Positions 1 to 6,153 are shown, counted from the stretch's first letter. The stretch is 6,791 nucleotides of DNA from Firmicutes bacterium CAG:341 (GCA_000434995.1 FR895315.1:49851-56641); one strand, 5' to 3'. Numbers and translations: made by a program. The notes: a model not told the origin generated them from the letters alone.

Positions 1-44
1 AATGGTCAATAGATGGTCTTGGAATATTTAACACCAAAAATTAC

Positions 45-79
45 AAAATCTCACTCCGTAAAAAAGAGTGAGATTTTTT
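45..79 (+). terminator. Rho-independent terminator, possibly bidirectional
   Basis: Positions 45-56 and 66-77 form a perfect 12-bp stem (arm AAAATCTCACTC) around a 9-nt loop, and a run of six T at 74-79 closes it on the plus strand. It probably ends a plus-strand gene beyond the left edge. One plus frame has a stop at 29-31, 13 nt before the stem, but only nine codons are visible, so that gene cannot be named. The minus side has only a broken T run, so use in that direction is possible but weaker. Confidence 0.75.
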
Positions 80-102
80 GTTGCGTATTGAATTTTGAAA
101 TT

Positions 103-153
103 CTTTTTTGAAAAAGAAAAAACCTGCGAAAACGCCGTGTTTACGCAGGTTTT
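103..153 (-). terminator. Rho-independent terminator of tRNA-Thr
   Basis: Reading the minus strand, a 10-bp stem (153-144 with 128-119, arm AAAACCTGCG) is followed by TTTTTTCTTTTTC. The inner part (142-139 with 133-130) can add four more pairs after one mismatch. The stem begins at the last base of the tRNA 3' CCA, so it sits directly on the tRNA end. It also serves as the end of the long minus-strand gene cluster if transcription from pncC reads into the tRNA. Confidence 0.8.
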
Positions 154-228
154 GGAGCTGATAGTCGGACTCGAACCGACGGCCTGCGCATTACGAATGC
201 GCTGCTCTACCAACTGAGCCATATCAGC
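153..228 (-). tRNA. tRNA-Thr (anticodon CGU)
   Basis: The minus strand folds into a full 76-nt cloverleaf. It has acceptor stem GCTGATA/TATCAGC, D stem GCTC/GAGC, anticodon stem GCGCA/TGCGC with loop TTCGTAA, a 5-nt variable loop, and T stem GTCGG/CCGAC with loop TTCGAGT. The discriminator is U and the 3' CCA is encoded. Anticodon CGU reads the threonine codon ACG. The G1-C72 and C2-G71 pairs and anticodon bases G35 and U36 agree with known bacterial threonyl-tRNA synthetase identity elements. The gene lies downstream of pncC on the same strand, with a degenerate copy of itself between them. I found no convincing promoter of its own, so it may be cut from the pncC transcript. Confidence 0.97.
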
Positions 229-276
229 ATTTATTCAATTTTCCACTTGCTTTGAGCCTAAATCGGCGAACAACCT

Positions 277-319
277 TCCGTTTACGAATGATCTGCTCTA
301 CCAACTGAGCCATATCAGC
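277..319 (-). pseudogene. Degenerate tRNA-Thr copy (5' half only)
   Basis: The stretch 282-319 matches 36 of 38 bases with 191-228 of the intact tRNA-Thr, at an exact offset of 91 bp. It covers the acceptor 5' strand, the D arm, the 5' anticodon arm and the loop with anticodon CGU. The two differences change the 5' anticodon arm from GCGCA to GATCA. The 3' arm needed would be TGATC, but ACGGA is present, so the anticodon stem cannot form. Beyond the loop only scattered similarity remains (a GTTCG-CCGATT string around 258-270), and no 3' acceptor strand or CCA is found. It begins 6 bp after the pncC stop codon. A decayed tandem duplicate is the simplest reading; a remnant of integration in the tRNA is an alternative. 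Confidence 0.85.
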
Positions 320-325
320 GAATTA

Positions 326-802
326 TTAAATTTCGTCAAGCATCTCAAGAAGCTTTGCCATCACAAATTCCACGCTTGATTTACGCACTTGGTTACGACC
401 GATTTCACCAAATTGGCAAGTATAAGTGGTGGTTTTACCGCAAATGCTGAAGCCGAAGCAAACCATACCAACCGGCTTTTTAGCTGTGCCGCCGCCCGGA
501 CCTGCAATGCCCGTGATACCGACGCCCACATCACTTTTAGCCGCATTCGCAACACCCTGCGCCATTTCGCAAGCCACTTCTTCACTTACTACCCCGTTAG
601 AAAGAATAGTATCAGCCTTGACACCGAGGAATTCGATTTTCGCCTCATTTGCATAAGTCACAAATGAAACATCAAGCACTTTTGATGCATTTGTAACATT
701 GATTATTGTACCACAACACATACCGCCAGTGCAAGACTCAGCGAAAGAAATATGCAAATTTTTTTCAATAAGTTTTTCAACCACTTGTTCCTCAAGTGCC
801 AT
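326..802 (-). CDS. pncC: Nicotinamide-nucleotide amidohydrolase (CinA C-terminal family)
   Basis: This 158-residue protein is a stand-alone CinA C-terminal domain, close to the usual 150-165 residues. The family deamidates nicotinamide mononucleotide to nicotinic acid mononucleotide in the cytoplasm, recycling pyridine nucleotides. Visible motifs are AESCTGG at residues 21-27, containing the conserved serine of the active site, and GITGIAGPGGGTAKKPVG at 95-112. The late FGEIGRNQVR segment (131-140) matches the conserved basic patch. The N-terminal MoCF-like domain of full-length CinA is absent, so this is the PncC form. An AGAAGG ribosome site lies 7 nt before the ATG. It follows folD by 21 bp, and its stop is 6 bp from the broken tRNA copy. 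The family call is secure; the enzyme activity is inferred from homologues. Confidence 0.93.
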   Translation of the reverse strand: MALEEQVVEKLIEKNLHISFAESCTGGMCCGTIINVTNASKVLDVSFVTYANEAKIEFLGVKADTILSNGVVSEEVACEMAQGVANAAKSDVGVGITGIAGPGGGTAKKPVGMVCFGFSICGKTTTYTCQFGEIGRNQVRKSSVEFVMAKLLEMLDEI

Positions 803-823
803 AGCTATACCTTCTTTGAATAA

Positions 824-1681
824 TTACTTTTGTAAACCGTTTTGAATTTTTGCGGCAGTTAATGTATTTTGCATAAGCATTGAAATAGTCATAGGGCCTA
901 CACCGCCCGGTACAGGAGTGATAAATGAGCATTTATCCTTAACATTTTCAAAATCAACATCACCGCAAAGCTTACCGTTTTCATCCCTGTTCATACCTAC
1001 ATCAATAACTACTGCACCGTCTTTCACCATATCGGCTGTAACAAACTTTGCTTTGCCGATAGCGGCAACAAGAATATCTGCACTCTTGGTTACTTCCTTA
1101 AGTTCAACAGTCTTTGAATGAGTAATTTCAACGGTAGCATTTTCGTGAAGCAAAAGCATTGCCATAGGCTTACCTACAATATTACTTCTGCCGATAACAA
1201 CAGCCTTTTTGCCTGTTACTTCAACACCGGTTGAATGGATAAGTTCCATTACTCCGGCAGGGGTGCAAGGAAGAAAATTATAATCCCCAATCATAATTGC
1301 GCCCACATTTACGGGATGAAATGCATCAACATCTTTAATAGGGTCAATAAGATTGATAACCTCTTTATCATCAAGATGTTTAGGAAGCGGAAGCTGGCAT
1401 AAAATACCGCTGATTTCTTTTTTATTATTAAGTTTTTTTACTAGATTATTGAGTTCTTCCTGAGTAGTATTTTCAGGCAAAGCATATTTTTCACTGTAAA
1501 ATCCTACTTCAGTACAAGCTTTTTCTTTATTTTTCACATAAACTTGTGATGCAGGGTCATCACCGACAATAATTACAGCAAGTCCGGGGGTAATTCCCTT
1601 TGCTTTTAACTGCTCTGTTTCCTTTGCGACCCTTTCTCTAACCTGCTTTGAAACAAGCTTACCGTCAATTATTTGTGACAT
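824..1681 (-). CDS. folD: Bifunctional methylene-THF dehydrogenase/methenyl-THF cyclohydrolase
   Basis: FolD interconverts 5,10-methylene-THF and 10-formyl-THF through methenyl-THF with NADP, supplying one-carbon units for purines and formyl-Met. All signatures are present: YVKNK with the catalytic lysine near residue 52, QLPLPKH (96-102), KDVDAFHP (116-123) with the conserved aspartate at 119, PCTPAGV (138-144), the dinucleotide-binding GRSNIVGKPMA (164-174) and TPVPGGVGPMT (255-265). The alanine in KDVDAFHP stands where glycine or cysteine is more usual. I chose the start that gives MSQIIDGK, 285 residues, the normal family length and N terminus; this overlaps the end of lgt by 17 bp. An ATG at 1702 would add seven residues and has a GGCGG site 6 nt upstream, so the true start is not settled. 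It is probably translationally coupled to lgt. Confidence 0.96.
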   Translation of the reverse strand: MSQIIDGKLVSKQVRERVAKETEQLKAKGITPGLAVIIVGDDPASQVYVKNKEKACTEVGFYSEKYALPENTTQEELNNLVKKLNNKKEISGILCQLPLPKHLDDKEVINLIDPIKDVDAFHPVNVGAIMIGDYNFLPCTPAGVMELIHSTGVEVTGKKAVVIGRSNIVGKPMAMLLLHENATVEITHSKTVELKEVTKSADILVAAIGKAKFVTADMVKDGAVVIDVGMNRDENGKLCGDVDFENVKDKCSFITPVPGGVGPMTISMLMQNTLTAAKIQNGLQK

Positions 1682-2609
1682 TTTCATTCTCTCTTTCATC
1701 ATTATTTTCCGCCTTGAGTGGCTTAATCATCATTCTTTGCGGCAAAGTACCCTTTTTAAGCCTAACCATATTTACAATATGCCAAACCAAAAATACTGCA
1801 ACAATTATTGCCGAAAACAATTGGCTCACACGAATAGATGTAGCCCCGATATAAAGCGAATCTGTTCTGAGGCCTTCAACCACCATTCTCTCAAGTCCGT
1901 ACCAAATACCGTAAAGGAAAAACACTTCGCCTTTATAGCTTCTTTTATGATTAACAATATAGTTCAAAATAAAGAAGCCTAAAATACACCAAACACTTTC
2001 ATAAAGGAAAGTAGGATGAACAGGCGTATTTGGATCAACCGTCATACCCTTTGCCGCTAAAGTATCTGCACTCGCCTGCAAGGTATCGTGAATTTTCAAA
2101 CTCCACATTCTAAAAGGTGCAGTAGTTGTATTAGCACCGAATGCTTCCTGATTAAAGAAATTGCCCCATCTGCCTATACCCTGACCTATCAAAAGGCCGA
2201 GCCCGCCTAAATCAAGCAAATTTCTAAAATCAATTTTACCGGTTTTACAGCCTATGGCAGAACCTATAAACGCACCGATTATGCCGCCGTAAATTGCAAT
2301 ACCGCCGTTCCAAATTTGAGGAATTTCGGCAAGATGTTGCTTATAATACGACCATTCAAATATAACATAATATGCTCTTGCGCAAATAATACCTAAAATA
2401 GTACCCCACATAAGCACATCCGTCATTCCGTCAAGGCTCATTTTCCACTTATATGCCATTCTGCCGCCGTAAAGAACAGCAAGTGCAAAACCGAAAGCGA
2501 TTATAATACCATACCAGTGAATACTGTAATTTCCTATGGTAAATGCAACACTCGGAACATCAAAATCAATTCCAAGCCCTTCAAAATAAACTCTTGTGTA
2601 ATCACTCAT
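1665..2609 (-). CDS. lgt: Prolipoprotein diacylglyceryl transferase
   Basis: Lgt is a multi-pass membrane enzyme that moves diacylglycerol from phosphatidylglycerol to the lipobox cysteine of prolipoproteins, the first step of lipoprotein maturation. The 314-residue protein has several hydrophobic segments, HWYG at 31-34, GGIAIYGG near 102-109, the signature GRWGNFFNQEAFG (146-158), HPTFLYES (198-205) and a late EGLRTDSL stretch (245-252) with the conserved arginine. A GAGGAA site lies just upstream of the ATG. The start is 2 bp after the yfmH stop, and the end overlaps folD. After the last membrane segment comes a hydrophilic tail of about 30 residues rich in Asn, Glu and Lys, longer than the core enzyme needs; its last part is the DNA shared with folD. 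Confidence 0.96.
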   Translation of the reverse strand: MSDYTRVYFEGLGIDFDVPSVAFTIGNYSIHWYGIIIAFGFALAVLYGGRMAYKWKMSLDGMTDVLMWGTILGIICARAYYVIFEWSYYKQHLAEIPQIWNGGIAIYGGIIGAFIGSAIGCKTGKIDFRNLLDLGGLGLLIGQGIGRWGNFFNQEAFGANTTTAPFRMWSLKIHDTLQASADTLAAKGMTVDPNTPVHPTFLYESVWCILGFFILNYIVNHKRSYKGEVFFLYGIWYGLERMVVEGLRTDSLYIGATSIRVSQLFSAIIVAVFLVWHIVNMVRLKKGTLPQRMMIKPLKAENNDERENENVTNN

Positions 2610-2611
2610 AA

Positions 2612-3886
2612 TTATTCCTCGCTTTGCTTAACAACACTGAGTGCGCTGTATTTTTCATCCATAACTTTATCCAAGCGTGATAAAACATCGCTCTTTTTGA
2701 TGTTTTTAAATATTTCAACCGTGTCAAAAATATCATATTCACCGAAGTGTGCAGAAATAAGCCCATTTGCAATAGTATCAATATCGTTATAAGACATAAT
2801 TTCTTTTCCGTAAAGTGAGCGTCTTACAGCTTCAAATTCCTCATCGCTTATGCCTTCTTTTTTAAGTCTTGCAACTTCCTTTTTAATTTGACTTGCAACT
2901 TCCTTTGGATTTTCACTTTCACCGTCAAATATTATTGCTTCATACCCGTAACCGATAAAATATTCCTTTGAAAAGTTTTCGTTAATAAGGCCTTGCTTAA
3001 ACAACGAATTATATAAATTTGATGTATTTCCGGCAAGTATTTCAAGCAAAACAGTAGTTTCGATAATAGTTTTCAAATCCTGCTTCGGCTTTGCACATTC
3101 CTCTTTATACCCAAATGAAAATACAGGAATACTCATTGCAAGGTTATATTCTGTATAATCGCCTGCAACATCCCTATCCTCTTTTTCAAATGAACGCTCA
3201 ATTGAAAGGTTCGGCGCAGATTTAAGCATTTTATCACAAACTGACAAAACCTGCCCAACATCAACATTGCCGACTACCGCAAGAGCCATATTATTGAGAT
3301 TATAAAAAGTATCATAGCAATCATAAAGAAGCTTGTCCGTAATTTGAGAAATTGATTCAACCGTACCGGCAATATCAATTCTGACCGGATGCTTATGATA
3401 AAGCAGGCGAAGAAGATTAAATGTACTCATCCAAGAAGCAACATCATAGTACATTGTTATTTCCTGGCCTATAATACCTTGCTCTTTTTCAACGGTTTCC
3501 TTTGTAAAATAAGGATGAGTAACAAAATCAAGCAATATTTCAAGCGAAGCTTCAAAATTATCACTGCACTGAAAAAGATAACAAGTTCTGTCAAACGAAG
3601 TATATGCGTTTGCAGACGCTCCGGTTTTTGCATATCTTGCAAATGCATCAAGATCTTCACTTTCAAAAAGCTTGTGTTCAAGGAAGTGGGCTATACCCTC
3701 CGGTACAACAGTCCATTCATCTTTATCAGAACGCTTAAATTTGGTATCAATAGAACCGTAGTTAGTGCCGAAAATCGCATAGGTTGAAGAATAATTTTCT
3801 TTAGGCATAACATATATTTTTAAGCCTGATTTATGGTCAATCACATAATATTTTTCATCAAGTGATTTGGATACTTTTTCTGTCAT
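2612..3886 (-). CDS. yfmH: M16 family zinc peptidase, catalytic subunit (YmfH/YfmH-like)
   Basis: This 424-residue protein is an M16B-type peptidase. The inverted zinc motif HFLEH is intact at residues 67-71 within GIAHFLEHKLFE. The downstream EQGIIGQE at 135-142 supplies the third zinc ligand (Glu142) and the second conserved glutamate seven residues earlier. The C-terminal domain has the usual LYNSLFKQGLI segment, but the Arg/Tyr substrate-binding pair is not evident. It resembles B. subtilis YmfH, which with YmfF has been linked to 5-aminopentanol modification of EF-P; that role is carried over by homology only and nothing here shows the rest of the pathway. Two ATG codons are in tandem. 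The GGAGG at 3894-3898 is 7 nt from the second (3886) and 4 nt from the first (3889), so I favour the second. It overlaps yfmF by 1 bp (TGATG). Confidence 0.9.
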   Translation of the reverse strand: MTEKVSKSLDEKYYVIDHKSGLKIYVMPKENYSSTYAIFGTNYGSIDTKFKRSDKDEWTVVPEGIAHFLEHKLFESEDLDAFARYAKTGASANAYTSFDRTCYLFQCSDNFEASLEILLDFVTHPYFTKETVEKEQGIIGQEITMYYDVASWMSTFNLLRLLYHKHPVRIDIAGTVESISQITDKLLYDCYDTFYNLNNMALAVVGNVDVGQVLSVCDKMLKSAPNLSIERSFEKEDRDVAGDYTEYNLAMSIPVFSFGYKEECAKPKQDLKTIIETTVLLEILAGNTSNLYNSLFKQGLINENFSKEYFIGYGYEAIIFDGESENPKEVASQIKKEVARLKKEGISDEEFEAVRRSLYGKEIMSYNDIDTIANGLISAHFGEYDIFDTVEIFKNIKKSDVLSRLDKVMDEKYSALSVVKQSEE

Positions 3887-5157
3887 CATTCTTCCTCCCC
3901 TACAAGTTTATAAACGGTATCAAGAGAAACTAAACCTGCACATTTTTTTATTTCGTCATATTTTACAGATTTGATTTCTTCGCAAACTTCTTCGGGTGTT
4001 TTATACCTATTATCCGTAATTTGCCCGATATACCAGCTTTCAATAGTTTCCGGCATATCTGAAATTGACATAACTGCGTCACCGAGTGCCATTTTTGATG
4101 ATTCAAATTCTTCTTTGTAATCGCCCGATTTAATAACATCAAGCTGATTAAGAATTTCATCAATCGCCTTGTCCATATTTTCTTCAAGGCAACCGCACTG
4201 TACCAAAATGCAGCTCTTAAGCCTTGTATAGCGCGCAGAGCAGTAATAGCAAAGGCTCATTTTTTCCCTGACATTTGCAAAAAGCTTTGAATAAGGGCCG
4301 CCGCCGAAAATATCCGAAAAGCTGCGCATTGCTTTTGCAAGATTGTCATTTGGTTTAACATCGACTCTAAATCCTAAAACAAGCTTGCCCTGTTTAACAT
4401 CTATTCTTTCTAAATGGTTATTAACCTTTTCGCTTTTGCCTACAAAAACAGGTTCAGGCAAAGAAGTATAATTTCTTTCAACCTTTTCAAATTCGCCTTT
4501 AAGGTAATCATACGCCTTATCAATATCAGTATTGCCGACTACGGTGATAAGAACTTTTGCTTTTGACAGAGCGTTTTGCCAAGCATTTTTTAAATCTGCT
4601 TTATTAAGTGAGGCAACCTGCTCTTTTGTACCATATTTGTTTACCGAATAAGGTTCATTTTCAAACATTTTTTCTTCGGTTTTGCGCAAAACATAAATTC
4701 TTTTTTCATTTTCTTCAGAATTTAGCTTTTCTGTTAAAATTCTTTTTTCAGCCTCAATATCTTCATCAAAAAACATTCCGTTTTCATCAAGCTTCGGCTC
4801 AAATATCAGTGATGATAAAAGCTTTACACATTCAAATGCAATGCTTTCACCGTCAAGTGAAAATCTGTCATTAAGGCAAGTAGAACTGAGTGATAACACT
4901 TGGCATTCGCCGATTTTTGATACAGTTTCATTAAGCGTTGCACCGTAAAGTGAAGCAAGCTTCCTGTTAAGTGAAAGCATATCACGATACTTTGCACCCC
5001 TTCTTGCCAAAAGGCCAAGCATTACCGCGTTCGCACTCACACTTTCCCTTTCAAGCGGCAAAGCAAGGCTTACAGTAATTAAATTAGTTTTAAATCTGTC
5101 AACCGGAATTCCTACAAGTTCAATTCCGGCAGATATATCTTTTTTAATAAATTCCAC
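3886..5157 (-). CDS. yfmF: Degenerate M16 peptidase, non-catalytic partner (YmfF/YfmF-like)
   Basis: This 423-residue M16 homologue has no HxxEH. The matching helix near residues 43-58 reads AVMLGLLARRGAKYRD, so zinc cannot be bound there. The C-terminal domain is well kept: FGGGPYSKLFANVREKMSL (284-302) followed by CYY holds the Arg297 and Tyr304 pair that binds substrate in M16B partners. This is the mirror image of the next gene, yfmH, and suggests one heterodimer. The start codon is GTG, with a perfect GGAGG (5165-5169) 7 nt upstream. A candidate promoter lies in the 94-bp gap before it, so it probably heads the yfmF-yfmH-lgt-folD-pncC transcript. The family is clear; the substrate is unknown, and the EF-P modification role of the B. 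subtilis homologue is an inference. Confidence 0.9.
   Translation of the reverse strand: MEFIKKDISAGIELVGIPVDRFKTNLITVSLALPLERESVSANAVMLGLLARRGAKYRDMLSLNRKLASLYGATLNETVSKIGECQVLSLSSTCLNDRFSLDGESIAFECVKLLSSLIFEPKLDENGMFFDEDIEAEKRILTEKLNSEENEKRIYVLRKTEEKMFENEPYSVNKYGTKEQVASLNKADLKNAWQNALSKAKVLITVVGNTDIDKAYDYLKGEFEKVERNYTSLPEPVFVGKSEKVNNHLERIDVKQGKLVLGFRVDVKPNDNLAKAMRSFSDIFGGGPYSKLFANVREKMSLCYYCSARYTRLKSCILVQCGCLEENMDKAIDEILNQLDVIKSGDYKEEFESSKMALGDAVMSISDMPETIESWYIGQITDNRYKTPEEVCEEIKSVKYDEIKKCAGLVSLDTVYKLVGEEE
3894..3898 (-). promoter_or_regulatory. Ribosome binding site deciding the yfmH start
   Basis: The minus strand reads GGAGG preceded by two more G, inside the last codons of yfmF. The spacing is 4 nt to the ATG at 3889 and 7 nt to the ATG at 3886, which favours the second. 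The overlap with the yfmF stop points to translational coupling and near-equal output of the two subunits. Confidence 0.75.
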
Positions 5158-5164
5158 TGATTAT

Positions 5165-5169
5165 CCTCC
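5165..5169 (-). promoter_or_regulatory. Ribosome binding site for the GTG start of yfmF
   Basis: A perfect GGAGG on the minus strand ends 7 nt before the GTG at 5157. This supports the non-ATG start; no in-frame ATG with a comparable site is nearby. Confidence 0.8.
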
Positions 5170-5197
5170 GAAAAAATACAATAATATTTTTTACTGC

Positions 5198-5220
5198 TTA
5201 ATAATATAACATATTATTAA
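5198..5220. repeat. Perfect 10-bp inverted repeat over the -10 box
   Basis: TTAATAATAT at 5198-5207 and ATATTATTAA at 5211-5220 are exact reverse complements around AAC. The repeat spans the -10 box of the candidate yfmF promoter. It could be an operator for a dimeric regulator. It is made almost only of A and T and has no following T run, so it is not a terminator, and it may simply reflect base composition. Confidence 0.4.
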
Positions 5221-5231
5221 CTGAATTTCCA
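5203..5231 (-). promoter_or_regulatory. Candidate sigma-A promoter for the yfmF-pncC operon
   Basis: On the minus strand a -35 box TGGAAA (5231-5226, 4 of 6 consensus) is followed after 17 bp by -10 TATATT (5208-5203, 5 of 6), with an extended TGT just before it. Transcription would start near 5196, giving a leader of about 40 nt that includes the yfmF ribosome site. The region is very AT-rich, so a chance match cannot be ruled out. An inverted repeat covers the -10 box. Confidence 0.5.
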
Positions 5232-5251
5232 TATTTTATTAGTTATTTATA

Positions 5252-5521
5252 TTAAAACAGAAGATAAAGCAGTGCAAGAATCAACATATTATCTGCTCCC
5301 TCGTGTGATAAAAGCATTATAAGAGCTAAAATTATAAGTGAAGAATCATCCTTTTCCTCCTCATTTTCATCTTTTAAAATATTCTTATTTTCCCTTTTCT
5401 CCTCTTTTTTCGGCGGCTCTTTAACGCTTTCCTCCTGATTAGTCAGCCTGTTTGCTCTTTTTTGCATATCGCTGACTCGCCTTTTTGCCTCATTTATATC
5501 ATTTTCACTGAAATAAGCCAT
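5252..5521 (-). CDS. Small protein, charged linker plus short hydrophobic hairpin
   Basis: I do not assign a function to this 89-residue protein. Residues 1-27 look like an amphipathic helix (MAYFSENDINEAKRRVSD and on). Residues 28-59 are a highly charged, Lys/Glu-rich, probably disordered linker. The end is strikingly hydrophobic: LIILALIMLLS (62-72), a polar turn HEGADN (73-78), then MLILALLYLLF (79-89). Each half is only 11 residues, too short for an ordinary transmembrane helix, so it may be a re-entrant hairpin, a membrane anchor or a packing interface. I recall similar LILALL-EGAD-LILALLY endings in small Clostridial proteins, unverified. The ATG abuts the stop of the preceding gene (TAAATG), and GGGAG lies 9 nt upstream. 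It is the last of three small genes. Confidence 0.8.
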   Translation of the reverse strand: MAYFSENDINEAKRRVSDMQKRANRLTNQEESVKEPPKKEEKRENKNILKDENEEEKDDSSLIILALIMLLSHEGADNMLILALLYLLF

Positions 5522-5923
5522 TTAAAACAGCTCCCTAAGTAACGGCAACACCTCAAAAAGCTTAATTATTTTTAATGCCTGGTCAGCTTTATTTTGCGTT
5601 TCAGGTCGCAAATGCGGTTTTAATGCCATTATTAAATCAACATTTTTATTCGGCGTGTTATTCATCTTGTCAAATATCGACTTTGCTTTCATAATCATAT
5701 TAAAGTCAAGGTTGTCAAGCCCAAGCGAATTAAGTGACTGCAACGCATTATTATTTGGCGAAGTCTGTGTTTTTTGAAGCGGTTGGTTATTTGCACTTTC
5801 ATTTTGCTGTGGTTCATTTCCTGCTTTTTCGCCCAAAATTGATGATGCAACACCCTTAAGCATATTTATATCATCAGGCGTTAAATTAGCTATAATATCA
5901 TTGATATTTGTAGAATTATCCAC
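5522..5923 (-). CDS. Small two-domain protein of unknown function, Asn/Gln-rich linker
   Basis: This 133-residue protein has no function I can name. Residues 10-31 form a predicted helix (LTPDDINMLKGVASSILG within it). Residues 32-60 are a low-complexity Asn/Gln/Pro linker. Residues 66-133 form a helical domain ending ALKPHLRPETQNKADQALK (100-118) and then IIKLFEVLPLLRELF. I recall this ALKPHL-R-K-D-A-LLKL pattern in small uncharacterised Clostridial proteins, not checked. No signal peptide or membrane span is seen. The start is GTG, supported by GGGGGA 8 nt upstream. An ATG overlapping it two bases earlier is in another frame and stops after 11 codons. It lies 2 bp after the 75-residue gene and directly abuts the 89-residue gene. 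Confidence 0.82.
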   Translation of the reverse strand: MDNSTNINDIIANLTPDDINMLKGVASSILGEKAGNEPQQNESANNQPLQKTQTSPNNNALQSLNSLGLDNLDFNMIMKAKSIFDKMNNTPNKNVDLIMALKPHLRPETQNKADQALKIIKLFEVLPLLRELF

Positions 5924-5925
5924 AT

Positions 5926-6153
5926 TTATTTTCCCCCGTTAAGTTTTTTCATAAGTTCTTTTGCCTGCGGTGTATTGAGCAATTTTTCGCAAGCCTCTTT
6001 ATTTGAAAGTACATCTTTTAATTGCTTTGTGGCTTTTTGTGATAAATTTTTATTTACAAATTCATCAAGCTGCCCATTTTGAGCCGCATTTTTCATTTCG
6101 TTTACATCAAAGCCTAATTTCTTATTTAAGTCGTTCATATTTTCCTTTTTCAT
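5926..6153 (-). CDS. Small helical protein of unknown function
   Basis: This 75-residue, lysine-rich protein heads the three-gene set. It has no signal peptide or hydrophobic segment and looks all-helical and cytoplasmic. The second half is the patterned part: LSQKATKQLKDVLSNKEACE (37-56) followed by KLLNTPQAKELMKKL (57-71). This 'NKEACEKLL-TPQAKELMKKL' style of ending occurs in other small Clostridial proteins I recall, without a known role. AAAGGAGA lies about 10 nt before the chosen ATG; an internal ATG at codon 6 with AAGGA 4 nt upstream is possible but shorter. Its stop lies 2 bp before the GTG of the next gene, whose ribosome site is within this gene's last codons, so the two are likely coupled. 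Confidence 0.78.
   Translation of the reverse strand: MKKENMNDLNKKLGFDVNEMKNAAQNGQLDEFVNKNLSQKATKQLKDVLSNKEACEKLLNTPQAKELMKKLNGGK
5932..5937 (-). promoter_or_regulatory. Ribosome binding site for the GTG start of the 133-residue protein
   Basis: GGGGGA on the minus strand lies 8 nt before the GTG at 5923 and inside the last codons of the 75-residue gene. It decides the start of the 133-residue protein: the only close ATG (5925) is out of frame and leads to a stop within 12 codons. Confidence 0.65.

Noticed and set aside
2..31. 3' end of a plus-strand gene at the left edge
   Set aside because: Nine codons before a stop at 29-31 fit the terminator placement, but other frames fit too and no family can be read.
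28..222. A 64-codon minus-strand open frame
   Set aside because: It is the tRNA-Thr gene, its terminator and the flanking hairpin read as codons.
240..319. A second functional tRNA-Thr
   Set aside because: The anticodon 3' arm, a full T arm, the 3' acceptor strand and CCA are missing; only the 5' half matches.
389..667. Plus-strand open frames opposite pncC
   Set aside because: They are antisense to conserved CinA motifs and have no recognisable family features.
3389..3787. A 132-codon open frame on the plus strand
   Set aside because: It lies wholly opposite the well-supported yfmH and its translation is basic and cysteine-rich with no recognisable motif.
5198..5220. The inverted repeat as a terminator for the small-gene trio
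   Set aside because: The stem is pure A/T pairs and no T run follows on the minus strand.
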